A DNA stretch of 64,000 bases, from NCBI GenBank assembly GCA_035547915.1, contig DASZTS010000035.1, positions 1 through 64,000 of the forward strand. The letters run 5' to 3'. Made by a program: the position numbers and the translations under genes. This DNA is from DASSFG01 sp035547915. GTDB taxonomy: Bacteria; Planctomycetota; Planctomycetia; Pirellulales; JAICIG01. Below are positions 14,959 through 23,923 of the stretch, in pieces. The notes under the pieces are model-generated. The model did no database searches. It had not been told where the DNA came from and was given only the letters and a program-made list of their open reading frames with translations. Position 1 is the stretch's first letter; each line of letters starts with the position of its first letter.

Positions 14959-16781
14959 TTCGTACCGCACGATCATTTCGTTGCTGTGTTCTTCGCTGCG
15001 CCATCGTCGTCGCCGTGGTAATGGCGGTGTGTTGGTCCGCGGCGGCCGAGCCGATTCCGGTCCGCCTCAAGCAGACCGACGACGGATATCAGTTGCTGCG
15101 TGACGGCAAACCCTATGTCATCCGCGGCGCCGGCGGAGACGGTTCTCTCGCCCTGCTCGCGGAATGCGGCGGCAACTCGCTGAGAACCTGGGGTCCCGAA
15201 GGACTGGAAGCGAAGCTCGACGAGGCGCAGCGGCTTGGGCTATCGGTGGCCGTGGGCATCTGGCTGGGGCACGAGCGGCACGGGTTCAACTACAACGATG
15301 CCGATCAGGTAGCCGCGCAAAACGAGCAGGCGCGACAGATCATCGAACGCTATAAAGATCATCCGGCAGTGCTGCTCTGGGGTCTAGGCAACGAAATGGA
15401 GGGATACGAGCAGGGTGATAACGCGGCGATTTGGTCGGCGGTGAACAACCTCGCGGCGATGGCAAAGGAGCTCGATCCGAACCATCCCACGATGACGGTC
15501 ATCGCCGAGATCGGCGGCAACCGGGTCAAAAACATCCACCGCCTCTGTCCGCGAATCGACATCATCGGCATCAACAGTTACGGTGGCGTCGCTTCGCTCC
15601 CCAAGCGATACGCCGAGGCCGGTGGCAAGAAACCGTATCTTGTCACCGAGTTCGGTCCGCCGGGCACTTGGGAGTCGCCCAAGAACGCCTGGGGCGTCAC
15701 GCCGGAATTGACAAGCACGGAAAAGGCCGGCTACTACAGTCGGGCCTACAGGGAGAATGTTCTTGAACATCCGGGGACGTGCCTCGGTTCCTACGCTTTC
15801 GCTTGGGGCTACAAGCAAGAAGCGACCGCGACGTGGTTCGGCATGTTGTTGCCCGATGGGAGCAAGCTCGCGGCGGTCGACGCGCTGGCGGAACTCTGGT
15901 CGCCCAAGCGGCCGCCCGCCAATCGTTGTCCCGCCATCGAAAAGTTGGCGCTCGACGGGCCGGACCAGATCGATCCGCTGGCAACGGTTCGCGCGACGTT
16001 GCGAACTTCCGATCCCGAGAAAGATCAACTCAAGGTGCGCTGGGTGCTGAGCCGCGAAGCCCAGGCGCTCGGCACCGGTGGTGATGCCGAGCCGACGCCC
16101 GAGACGTTTCCCGATGCCATCACCACCGCCGATCGCGAACACGCGGAGGTCAGAATGCCGTCCGACCCGGGCGGTTATCGACTGTTCGCGTATGTTTACG
16201 ACGGCCACGGTGGGGCGGCGGTGGCGAACCTGCCGCTGTTGGTCAAAGGAGAGCCTGTCGTGAAGGCCGCCCGCCAAGCGGAATTGCCGCTCGTGATCTA
16301 TGACGAAGCCGGCCGTGATAAGCCGGCCTACGTGCCCACGGGTTGGATGGGCGACACCAAGCAGATCGCGCTCGCCGAAGACTGTACCCTCGAGCCCCAT
16401 CAGGGCAAGACGTGCCTGCGAGCCGAATTCAAAGGCCAGAACGGCTGGGGCGGCGTCGTCTGGCAACATCCCGGCAACAACTGGGGAGACGGACCGGGCG
16501 GCTGGAATGTTGCCGGCGCGAAGCGACTCACCTTTTGGACCCGCGGTGAACGGGGCGACGAAGTCGTCGGCTTCCAGTTCGGTCTGCTCGGGGCCGACAA
16601 GCGTTTTCACGACACGGCCAAGGGCAAGATCGACGACGTGCGGCTGACGAAGGATTGGAAGCAGTATTCGATCGATCTGGCTGGTGCCGATCTATCACGC
16701 ATCATCACGGGCTTCGCCTGGGTTGTGGCCGGCCAGGGAAAGGGAGTCGTCTTCTACATCGACGACGTGCGCTTCGAATGA
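14955..16781 (+). CDS. Secreted glycoside hydrolase (GH2/GH5-like TIM barrel)
   Basis: Protein of 608 residues with a signal peptide ending at about residue 31 (AVCWSAAAEP). A TIM-barrel glycosidase domain spans residues 35-310. Glu147 in LLWGLGNEMEG is the likely acid/base and Glu232 in LVTEFGPPG the nucleophile, the pattern of clan GH-A (GH2, GH5). A linker/beta region at about 320-420 and a C-terminal jelly-roll-like domain (about 440-608, ending YIDDVRFE) resemble carbohydrate-binding modules. The ATG overlaps the nnrD stop, and its own stop overlaps the next gene, both as ATGA. The substrate is unknown. Confidence 0.8.
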   Translation: MIRTARSFRCCVLRCAIVVAVVMAVCWSAAAEPIPVRLKQTDDGYQLLRDGKPYVIRGAGGDGSLALLAECGGNSLRTWGPEGLEAKLDEAQRLGLSVAVGIWLGHERHGFNYNDADQVAAQNEQARQIIERYKDHPAVLLWGLGNEMEGYEQGDNAAIWSAVNNLAAMAKELDPNHPTMTVIAEIGGNRVKNIHRLCPRIDIIGINSYGGVASLPKRYAEAGGKKPYLVTEFGPPGTWESPKNAWGVTPELTSTEKAGYYSRAYRENVLEHPGTCLGSYAFAWGYKQEATATWFGMLLPDGSKLAAVDALAELWSPKRPPANRCPAIEKLALDGPDQIDPLATVRATLRTSDPEKDQLKVRWVLSREAQALGTGGDAEPTPETFPDAITTADREHAEVRMPSDPGGYRLFAYVYDGHGGAAVANLPLLVKGEPVVKAARQAELPLVIYDEAGRDKPAYVPTGWMGDTKQIALAEDCTLEPHQGKTCLRAEFKGQNGWGGVVWQHPGNNWGDGPGGWNVAGAKRLTFWTRGERGDEVVGFQFGLLGADKRFHDTAKGKIDDVRLTKDWKQYSIDLAGADLSRIITGFAWVVAGQGKGVVFYIDDVRFE

Positions 16782-17641
16782 ATACGATCCCTTCTGCTGA
16801 CGCTGCGGCGCGTCTGCTGTACCTCGTGGCCCACCCCGACGACGCGGAGTTTCTCGGCGGCGGGTTGGCAACGCTGCACGCCCGGCGCGGAAGCGTCGTG
16901 AAGTTCGTTTCGCTCACTAACGGTGACGCCGGTCACCACTTGCACGCCGGGCCGCAACTCGCCGAGCGGCGGCGAAAAGAAGCCGAGGAGGCCGCCGCGG
17001 TCATTGGCGCCACGGCCGAAGTCTGGTCGCACCACGACGGTTGCTTGCAACCGACGCTCGAACTGCGTTGGCAGGTGGTTCGCGAGATTCGCCGATTCAA
17101 GCCCGATCTCGTGCTCACGCATCGGACGAACGATTACCATCCCGACCATCGGGCCGTCGGCACGGTGGTACAGGACGCCTGCTACCTGGTCACGGTTCCG
17201 GCGCTCGCGGCGGATACGCCGGCGCTCGCCCGCGACCCCGTGGTCGCTTTCTTGCCGGATCGGTTTACGAAGCCGGTGCCGCTGGCGGGCGATGTCGTGC
17301 TCGACGTCGGTGAGTGCGCCGATACGATTGTCGAGATGCTCGCTTGCCACCGCTCACAGTTCTTCGAGTGGCTGCCGTTCAATCTGCGAATTGCGGATCA
17401 AGTACCTGAGGCAGAAACGGCAGGCAGCGACCGCGCTCGACGCGCGTGGCTGAAGACATGGTACCTCGATCATCTGCGCCCCCAGGCCGACCGCTACCGC
17501 CGTGAGTTGGTCGCCCGCTACGGCGAGAGCCATGGCCGACGGATCGAATTCGCCGAGGTCTACGAGATCAGCGAGTACGCCGCGCCACTGAACACAGCGT
17601 TGGAAGATCGCCTGTTTCTAAAACGAAAGCGGGAAGCATAG
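16778..17641 (+). CDS. PIG-L/LmbE-family N-deacetylase
   Basis: Protein of 287 residues. Zinc-dependent deacetylase of the PIG-L/LmbE/BshB family: VAHPDDAEF near residues 17-25 supplies the His and Asp ligands and catalytic Asp, and DYHPDHRAVG supplies the third metal ligand region. Members remove acetyl groups from N-acetylglucosamine conjugates such as GlcNAc-malate or GlcNAc-PI. The C-terminal half, with the YLDHLRPQADRYR segment, fits the BshB-like and planctomycete versions. It is coupled by a 4-bp overlap to the glycosidase. No other bacillithiol gene is seen here, so a sugar-catabolic role is equally likely. Confidence 0.85.
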   Translation: MNTIPSADAAARLLYLVAHPDDAEFLGGGLATLHARRGSVVKFVSLTNGDAGHHLHAGPQLAERRRKEAEEAAAVIGATAEVWSHHDGCLQPTLELRWQVVREIRRFKPDLVLTHRTNDYHPDHRAVGTVVQDACYLVTVPALAADTPALARDPVVAFLPDRFTKPVPLAGDVVLDVGECADTIVEMLACHRSQFFEWLPFNLRIADQVPEAETAGSDRARRAWLKTWYLDHLRPQADRYRRELVARYGESHGRRIEFAEVYEISEYAAPLNTALEDRLFLKRKREA

Positions 17642-17730
17642 CCAGCGTTCTTCGCGGTTCCCGCTGCCCCAACCGCGCGCCGACGACGCCTCCCGCAATC
17701 AAATCTCAGGCGTACGATGCGACCGCTCGT

Positions 17731-18141
17731 CTACCAATACCAACCGCCACCGAAGCGGGCCATCGGGCCGATACCTACGCCCACACCCGGTCCCCAGGCC
17801 GGACCGACACCGATGCCGACGCCCGGACCGAAGCCGTAACCCCAACCGGGGCTGTAGTAGGAATAGCCGTAATACGGCCGAGTGTAGTAGCCACCGTAGC
17901 CGTAACCGTAGCCGCCGTAATAAGGCCGGTAGGCCCCGTAGCCATAGTAACCGCGTCGACCGCCCCGCCAGCCGTAATACCGCACGTTGGTGATGGGAGC
18001 GGTGCCGCGCTCGGCCGTTGCCGTCATCTGCGGTTTCGCGGCGGCCTTACCCGTGGGCAACGAGATCTTTTCGCCCCCCACGGCCGTGGTACCGCAGAGC
18101 AACAAGGCGCCAAGCGCGGTCATGACAGTAAAGCGTTTCAT
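17731..18141 (-). CDS. Gly/Tyr-rich secreted protein
   Basis: Protein of 136 residues from the ATG at 18141, chosen for the strong RBS GAGGAGG and immediate signal peptide (MKRFTVMTALGALLLC). Mature residues 50-100 are Gly/Tyr/Arg-rich (RRGYYGYGAYRPYYGGYG), and the last 35 residues are Gly/Pro/Val repeats. It lacks the WRY...RWW module of the 4.8-8.3 kb proteins but has the same general composition. Function unknown; probably a structural component of the envelope or matrix. Confidence 0.7.
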   Translation of the reverse strand: MKRFTVMTALGALLLCGTTAVGGEKISLPTGKAAAKPQMTATAERGTAPITNVRYYGWRGGRRGYYGYGAYRPYYGGYGYGYGGYYTRPYYGYSYYSPGWGYGFGPGVGIGVGPAWGPGVGVGIGPMARFGGGWYW

Positions 18142-18258
18142 TGTCGTGCCTCCTCTCGGAAGATTGGTTTCTATCCTGCCAGGAGAGCAGTGGTGCAAAC
18201 GATGAGCCCACGGTCGCCAATAAACCAAGGGAGGAGCACAACACGACCGCCGCACGCG

Positions 18259-18450
18259 TCAGATACCGGCCCCGACCGCGCATCCGCACTCATGGTCGGT
18301 ATGCGACCGCAATTCGTTGCGCTTGATGTGCACCTCGGCGGGTGCCTCGATGCCGATGCTCACGCGGTGACCGGCGATCCGGTTGATGGTGATGACGATG
18401 TTCTCGTCGATGACGATTTGCTCCCCTTCCTTCCGGCTCAGCACTAGCAT
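18259..18450 (-). CDS. csrA: Carbon storage regulator
   Basis: Protein of 63 residues. CsrA/RsmA binds GGA motifs in mRNA leaders and controls translation. The signature MLVLSRKEGEQIVI starts at the ATG at 18450, with GGAGGAT as RBS (itself a potential self-binding site). The strand residues VSIGIEAP and the conserved C-terminal VHIKRNEL follow. The last 15 residues (HTDHECGCAVGAGI) are a short His/Cys-containing extension not typical of the family. A perfect inverted repeat lies about 150 bp upstream. Confidence 0.93.
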   Translation of the reverse strand: MLVLSRKEGEQIVIDENIVITINRIAGHRVSIGIEAPAEVHIKRNELRSHTDHECGCAVGAGI

Positions 18451-18798
18451 GGGTCTATCCTCCGTGACAGGGTCGACTGAGTTCACTTGTGGCTGCGTTT
18501 TGGCAGATGGCAGCTCGATTGCCCGCTTTTGAGCAACTTTTGCACCGAACCCTAAAAATCGGCTTAGCTGCACCGAGACGTTTCAGCGAAAACTCATTGA
18601 CGTAAAGCGAGTTACGTCGATCTACTGGCGTTCTAATGGGTGCGGTATCGGCTATTTTCGCGCAGTCAGAGAGCGCCCAGGTCGCCCAGGGTGTATCAGA
18701 ATGAGCCATCTGGACACGACAACGCACAAGCATGCCATCATCCCGTTCTGCCGCGCTTGCCCCGTTTTCCAGGGGAAGGACTTTGCTAGAATCGTCGT
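18451..18798. other. Divergent csrA / Nudix intergenic region
   Basis: 348 bp without a credible gene. It holds a perfect inverted repeat at 18599-18618 and a TAGAAT hexamer (18787-18792) six bases before the Nudix ATG. No clear -35 box was found for either gene. No RNA gene is recognisable. Confidence 0.5.
18599..18618. promoter_or_regulatory. Perfect 7-bp inverted repeat (candidate operator)
   Basis: GACGTAA, 6 bp, TTACGTC. A 20-bp dyad of the size bound by a dimeric regulator, between csrA (-) and the Nudix gene (+). The motif resembles a CRE-like TGACGT half-site, but no known planctomycete regulator can be assigned. Confidence 0.4.
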
Positions 18799-19239
18799 AT
18801 GAATTCTTCTTCGGAAATGACCCTTACCACGCCTATCGAGCAGGCGTCCGCCGTACCGCTGCGAGTACACCGTGATCAGACGATCGAAGTCTGCCTCATC
18901 ACGTCGATGGGGCGCGGCAGGTGGATCTTTCCGAAAGGAGTTGTCGACCCCGGCGAAACCCACATCATCACAGCGCACAAGGAAGCCCGCGAAGAAGCCG
19001 GTGTGGAAGGCAAGATTTTGGAACCCTCGCTGGGCCAATACCGCGACTCGAAATGGAACGCCGCACTTTCGATCACGGTCTTTGCCATGGCCGTGGAACG
19101 GATACACGACAACTGGCCCGAACAGGGGCTTCGCCGTCGCAAGTGGGCGTCGCTCGACGAGGCGCGAGAATTGGTCACCGACCCGGCGCTACGCGAAATG
19201 CTCGACCTGGCCGTGCGACGGTTCCGCGACGAATGGTAA
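18799..19239 (+). CDS. Nudix hydrolase (DIPP-like)
   Basis: Protein of 146 residues. The Nudix box spans residues 47-69: GVVDPGETHIITAHKEAREE followed by AGV, with the metal-binding REAREE-type core intact. WIFPKG just before it is typical of diphosphoinositol-polyphosphate or Ap4A-type subfamilies. Such enzymes cleave nucleoside diphosphates linked to another moiety. There is no RBS, and a TAGAAT hexamer ends six bases before the ATG, so the mRNA may be leaderless. Divergent from csrA. Confidence 0.85.
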   Translation: MNSSSEMTLTTPIEQASAVPLRVHRDQTIEVCLITSMGRGRWIFPKGVVDPGETHIITAHKEAREEAGVEGKILEPSLGQYRDSKWNAALSITVFAMAVERIHDNWPEQGLRRRKWASLDEARELVTDPALREMLDLAVRRFRDEW

Positions 19240-19251
19240 CCCGAGCGTCCG

Positions 19252-20259
19252 CTATTTTGCCGCATGGGCCGAGCTTGCCGCCTTGTCTCGTACGGCTTCG
19301 AGCGTGACCGGGCGCCCGCCCTGCCGTTTGCTCTCGTCGGCCGCTTCCATGAAGGCCACGATCTCCAAGGTTTCCTCGGAACTCACCGGCGGCTTTCCCG
19401 ATTTGAAGAAGCGGGCGATCTCGACGACCAGCGGTTCGTATCCGCCGTAGCCGCCGCTCGGTGCGATGCCCGCCGTGCCGAAAACGGTCGCCCCATAGTC
19501 ATGCTTACCCGCCCGCATGCCGCGGAACGTTCCGATCCGGCCGTCCTGCCACACGCCCGTGACGAACTCGGTGTCCTGGGTTTGCGTGCGCGTGACCGAG
19601 ACGCAGCCCGTGCCCATGATGGTGAAGAGCGTCTCGACACCATGGATGCCGTACCAGAACAGATCCGGGTGGTGTTCCTCCAGCGAGCAGGGACCGAAAG
19701 CGTCGCAGCCCAACACCTTGCCGACCTTGTCGTTGGCCCGCATCGATTGAATGCCCGGGCTGAAGCGGAGCGAAGAACTGGAGAAACAGGGAGTGCCGGT
19801 GGCCTCGCTGAGGCGGAAGATCTCGCTCGCATCGGCCAACGACGCGGCCACGGGCTTGTCGATGAAGAGCGGTTTGTGGGCCTCCAGCACGGGCTTGGCC
19901 TGCGCCAGATGCGGCCTGCCGTCGACGCTTTCCAGCAGCACGGCGTCGACCTTCGTGAGCAGCGACTCGATCGAATCAACGATCTCGACCTTGTATTTAT
20001 CACGCAACTCCGCGGTAAAGCCGGCCACGCGGTCGCGGCTCGCGGCGATGTCGGGGCTTCCGCCGGGAAACGCCGCCACCACGGTCACGCCCGCCAGGTC
20101 GCCCTGATTGTCGGGCCGGTTCAGCAGACCGGTGAACGCCACGACGTGCGAAGTGTCGAGCCCGATGATGCCGACGCGCACGGTCTGGGGCTCGTCGGCC
20201 GCCACAACGTTTACGAAGCACGGCCAAACCGCCGTGACAAACAGCAGGATGCGTCGCAT
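19252..20259 (-). CDS. Gfo/Idh/MocA family oxidoreductase, exported
   Basis: Protein of 335 residues. The ATG at 20259 starts a signal peptide (RRILLFVTAVWPCFVNVVAAD), then a Rossmann fold begins at VRVGIIGLDTSHV. KPLFIDKPVA is the conserved lysine region of the family. These enzymes oxidise or reduce sugars and related compounds with NAD(P). An exported version is common in planctomycetes, where the cofactor may be carried with the folded protein. The C-terminal beta-sheet domain is shortened. Convergent with the Nudix gene, with a gap of only 12 bp. Confidence 0.8.
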   Translation of the reverse strand: MRRILLFVTAVWPCFVNVVAADEPQTVRVGIIGLDTSHVVAFTGLLNRPDNQGDLAGVTVVAAFPGGSPDIAASRDRVAGFTAELRDKYKVEIVDSIESLLTKVDAVLLESVDGRPHLAQAKPVLEAHKPLFIDKPVAASLADASEIFRLSEATGTPCFSSSSLRFSPGIQSMRANDKVGKVLGCDAFGPCSLEEHHPDLFWYGIHGVETLFTIMGTGCVSVTRTQTQDTEFVTGVWQDGRIGTFRGMRAGKHDYGATVFGTAGIAPSGGYGGYEPLVVEIARFFKSGKPPVSSEETLEIVAFMEAADESKRQGGRPVTLEAVRDKAASSAHAAK

Positions 20260-20340
20260 AATAGGCTCCCAGTTGTGTAACAGCCTGTTCCGAAAATCGA
20301 AATTGCGGCAGGAACGAATCGACCCGCCGCAGCGCCGCGC

Positions 20341-20405
20341 CAGAAAAATCGGCCGTGAAGCGCGGATTTTTCTGAAACCTGATCCGGCTCTGTCGCTTGC
20401 TCCAA
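20341..20405. repeat. Palindromic repeat, copy A
   Basis: CAGAAAAATC (20341-20350) and GATTTTTCTG (20365-20374) form a 10-bp stem. The hairpin and the following 30 bp align closely with 34381-34436: both contain AAAAATCGGCCGTG, then GATTTTT, then GATCCGG, then a TGTCG-TTGC segment. Copy A lies between two divergent genes, where no terminator is expected. Confidence 0.55.
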
Positions 20406-20475
20406 AAGCCGGCGCTGAGTGTAAGTCGGCGGCGTACCACATGCAATCGTCTTCCCCGCCTGGGAGCGACTGGAA

Positions 20476-21402
20476 ATGGAAAGAGACCGGTTGGGTTCAT
20501 CGCTGCGTCAGCCTGAGCCGCGTTTAGGCGGGAGACGCCAAATATGGGTGTTTTTGTTGTCATTCATTTTTTGTGCGCCGCAAGCGGTGTCACCTGCTCG
20601 CGCCGACGAAACGGTTGACCGATTGCTCGCCGATTCCAAGACCGCCTGGAACGCGGGCGACCGCGATCGCGCCATCGAATTGGCCACACGAGCGATCGAA
20701 GCCGATTCCAATGACGCCCGGCTGCATCTCTTTCGCGGCACGCTCTACGAACACGAACGGAAGCATCAGGAGGCCGTGAACGATTTCGATCAGGCCATCA
20801 AGTTGGCGCCGCGCGACGCCGAGGCGTACGAGCACCGCGGCAGCGAGCGCTTCAAGCTCGGTCGCATCGCCGATTCGATCGCCGATTTCGACCAGGAGAT
20901 CGCGCTCGATCCCAAGCGCGAGCCCGGCCATTGGAAGCGCGGCATCTCGTACTATTACGCCGGCCGCTACGACGAAGGCCGCCGACAGTTCGAGGGATAT
21001 CAAACGGTCGACGGCAACGACGTCGAAAACGCCGTCTGGCGCTTCCTGTGCATGGCCCGTAAGGACGGCCCGGAGAAGGCCCGTGGCGACTTGCTCAAAA
21101 TCAAACAGGACCGGCGCATTCCCATGATGCAGATTTATGCGCTATTCGCCGGGCGGGCCAAACCCGACGATGTGATGGCCGCGGTGCAAGCCGGCGAACC
21201 AGCGGCCGAAGAGTCGCACCACCGGCAGTTCTACGCGGAGCTGTATTTGGGGCTCTATCGAGAAGCGTTGGGCGACGAGACTGACGCACGGCGACATTTG
21301 CGGGCGGCCGTGGATCACAAGATCGGCCACTACATGTGGGACGTCGCCAAGGTGCACCTCGACTTGCTCGATCAGGCGCGTCGCAAACCTTCCGCGAACT
21401 GA
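20476..21402 (+). CDS. Secreted TPR-repeat protein
   Basis: Protein of 308 residues. A hydrophobic stretch (IWVFLLSFIFCAPQAVSPARA) precedes three or more tetratricopeptide repeats between about residues 48 and 160 (AWNAGDRDRAIELATRAIEA; LHLFRGTLYEHERKHQEAV; AYEHRGSERFKLGRIADSI). The C-terminal half is helical and resembles NlpI-like lipoprotein scaffolds, though no lipobox is evident. A GTG at 20548 would place the signal peptide right at the N-terminus and has GGGAG upstream, so it may be the true start. A protein-binding scaffold role is inferred. Confidence 0.8.
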   Translation: MERDRLGSSLRQPEPRLGGRRQIWVFLLSFIFCAPQAVSPARADETVDRLLADSKTAWNAGDRDRAIELATRAIEADSNDARLHLFRGTLYEHERKHQEAVNDFDQAIKLAPRDAEAYEHRGSERFKLGRIADSIADFDQEIALDPKREPGHWKRGISYYYAGRYDEGRRQFEGYQTVDGNDVENAVWRFLCMARKDGPEKARGDLLKIKQDRRIPMMQIYALFAGRAKPDDVMAAVQAGEPAAEESHHRQFYAELYLGLYREALGDETDARRHLRAAVDHKIGHYMWDVAKVHLDLLDQARRKPSAN

Positions 21403-21446
21403 CGCACGCCTGTCCTCGTGCTTCCGTGCATCGCGTGGGCCGGCCG

Positions 21447-23666
21447 CTACGGGCCGATGCGGTCGTAGTACTCCTGGGAGGAGAGGATGCCGGCGATCAC
21501 CGTCTCCTGGGTCCCGCCGGAAGAGAGCCGCGCGACGTTGTAGTTCAGGCTCGGGGTGTCGGCCACGCGGCCGAGGTAACGCTGGTAGAACGACTCCACG
21601 ACGTCTTGCAGATACTCCGTGCCGGACATGACTTGCGAAGCGACGGTCGTGCGTGAGGCACCGGCTGTCAGCTCGGCCGTGATGGCCGCCGTGGCGCCGC
21701 TGTCAGCGGAGCGGCCGAGCAGCGATTCGTATAAGGCGTTGGCGAAGCCACTCTGGCTACCGCCATGCAGTTGATAGTATTCGTTCGATCCCAGGATGAT
21801 CGCGGTCGCGCCGGCGATGTTGCCGCCGCTCGATAGGTAGTGGTTGAACGCGCTCACGGAGCCGGCGTCGGGGAGCCGACCCAGGTACGTTTCGAAGATC
21901 GACACGATTTCGATCCCATGGTATTCGGGGCTGGCCATGATCGCCGAAACCATGGTCATGGGGGTCGTACTTCCAAACAACAAGCCCGACCAATAAACCA
22001 AGCCTGCTGGCTCCGCGTCGCGGTTCAACAGATCGCGGTAGACCTGGTTGACGTAACGCTGGGTGGTATTGCCGACCAGCATGACGATGGCCGGCGACGT
22101 ACTCTTGGCGAAATTCGAGTCGCCCGAATAGACGGCCGTGAGCGAGCGATTGCCAAAGCTCAACGACGAGGTGGTGATGCTCGCTTGTTGCTGGCCATTC
22201 ACGGTCGAGATCGTGGCATTGCCGATCTGCGACGACCCGTCGAAGAACGTCACCGTGCCGGTCGGTGCGCCCGATCCGCTCGACTTGGTCACGACCACCG
22301 TGAGCGTCACGGGCGCTCCGAACGAGACCGCGTTGACCGGCGCCGAGAGCATCGCGGTGGTGGCGATCGTCGAAACCTTCTCCGTAAGGACGGACGACGT
22401 TGAGCCGTTGAAATTGGTATCGCCGCCGTACACGACGGTGATGGAATGCGATCCGACGGCCAGCGACGAGGTGCTGAAGGTGGCCTGCTGGTGGCCGCTG
22501 ACGGTTGCGAGCGTTCCGGGACCGAGTAGCGTCATGCCGTCGTAGAAGTTGACGCTGCCGGTCGGTACGCCGGTGACTCCGGTCACCGGTGCCACCGTCG
22601 CGGTGAAGGTCACCGATTGGCCGAGCGGCGCCGGATTGGCCGATGCGACGACCGTCGACGCGGTATTGGCCGTCGTCAGCACGACGCTATTGGTGTTGTA
22701 GGTGATTCGGAACTTCTGCCCGCCGATGACGATGCTGGTCCCTTGGGCAAAAGTGCCGGTGATCGCGCCGGTGGACTGAATGAGGATGAAGGAGGCGTTC
22801 GTGGTCAGAGCAAAGCCCAGCGTGGCGTCGAGCGTGGCCCCGCCCAGGCTGACCGCGCCGCTGGCCTTGAGCTGACTGTACTTGCTCGTGCCGCTGCCCG
22901 GCGTGGTGCCGTCGAGCAACGCGTCGAAGGTCGTCGTGGAATTAAGCGTGACGGCCCCGGTAGAAAGCACGCCGGGATTGGCGACACCTCCGGGCGCGAG
23001 CGAGCCGCTCGTGGCCGTCACTTCACCGACCGTGCCGGTGCCACCGAGCGAGCCACCGGTGAGGCTGACGTCGCCGACCGTCCCGTCGACGAGCAGCGTA
23101 CCGGCGCTGACGGTGGTGCCGCCGCTATAGGTGTCGGCCGCGAGCAGGTCGAGTGTGCCTGCCCCGGCCTTGGTCAGGCCCGCACTGCCGCCCACCACTC
23201 CACCCACGTTGAGCTGGGCTCCGCTCGCGATGGTGAACGACTGCGTCGAGCCGAGGGTGATCGGCAGATCCATCGAGTTCGTGCCGGCCGTGTTGCTGGC
23301 CACGACGCCCGACGTGATCGTCAGCGGATCGGTGCCGCCGATGTTATAGCCGCCCGCCGACCCGGAAAACGTGACCGAGCCGACACTCAGGCTCGGAAGG
23401 TCGTCGGTATTGACCAGGTGGGCCGCACCGGACGGGAAGATGAGCGTGTCGCCGTCGATCGGTACGTTGCCGCTCCAGTTCGTCGTGCCGGAGCTGTTGG
23501 TGCTCCAGTTGCTGTCGACGGCACCCGTCCAATTCAGGGCCGTCAGCGCAAGCCGCTCTTCGAGTGGCTCGAATTCGCGCCGCGGATGCTGGGCGCCGCG
23601 TCCTGGCCGAAATTGCGAAGAATTGCCGGAACTCTTTTTGGCCGGCCGACGGGAAAACCAGAGCAT
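21447..23666 (-). CDS. Secreted surface protein: autotransporter-type repeats, Ig-like domains, DUF4214
   Basis: Protein of 739 residues from the ATG at 23666. The N-terminus holds RREFEPLEERLALTALNWTG, the planctomycete LxPLExR-type motif common near the start of their very large exported proteins. Residues about 45-330 form a beta-helix-like region with a passenger-associated repeat (AGTLDLLAADTYSGGTTVSAG). Two Ig-like domains follow (PTGSVNFYDGMTLL; PTGTVTFFDGSSQI), each ending YSGD/YGGDxNF. The last 190 residues are DUF4214-like helical repeats (FYQRYLGRVAD). An adhesin or matrix role is inferred. Its promoter region is shared with the divergent ECF sigma gene. Confidence 0.8.
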   Translation of the reverse strand: MLWFSRRPAKKSSGNSSQFRPGRGAQHPRREFEPLEERLALTALNWTGAVDSNWSTNSSGTTNWSGNVPIDGDTLIFPSGAAHLVNTDDLPSLSVGSVTFSGSAGGYNIGGTDPLTITSGVVASNTAGTNSMDLPITLGSTQSFTIASGAQLNVGGVVGGSAGLTKAGAGTLDLLAADTYSGGTTVSAGTLLVDGTVGDVSLTGGSLGGTGTVGEVTATSGSLAPGGVANPGVLSTGAVTLNSTTTFDALLDGTTPGSGTSKYSQLKASGAVSLGGATLDATLGFALTTNASFILIQSTGAITGTFAQGTSIVIGGQKFRITYNTNSVVLTTANTASTVVASANPAPLGQSVTFTATVAPVTGVTGVPTGSVNFYDGMTLLGPGTLATVSGHQQATFSTSSLAVGSHSITVVYGGDTNFNGSTSSVLTEKVSTIATTAMLSAPVNAVSFGAPVTLTVVVTKSSGSGAPTGTVTFFDGSSQIGNATISTVNGQQQASITTSSLSFGNRSLTAVYSGDSNFAKSTSPAIVMLVGNTTQRYVNQVYRDLLNRDAEPAGLVYWSGLLFGSTTPMTMVSAIMASPEYHGIEIVSIFETYLGRLPDAGSVSAFNHYLSSGGNIAGATAIILGSNEYYQLHGGSQSGFANALYESLLGRSADSGATAAITAELTAGASRTTVASQVMSGTEYLQDVVESFYQRYLGRVADTPSLNYNVARLSSGGTQETVIAGILSSQEYYDRIGP

Positions 23667-23923
23667 CGGTGTGTCTCGACAAGGGCTTGGCGCGCGAACG
23701 GTTGGACGACTGGCTATCTTAAGCAGACGTGGGCGCACGTCGGAAGTCGCAGGGCCGGAAAAAATGGGCAGAATCGCTCAGCCCGGCGCTAAAATATGCT
23801 GGTTATAGCGGCTGCGGTGCCGCACACTCGTCTTTGGGCGGCTGGCCGCGCCAATAAACGATCGGGCTCGCGCATCGTAACGATAGAAATGGCCCGAATA
23901 GGGCAGCCGGCGGGAGGCGCCTG

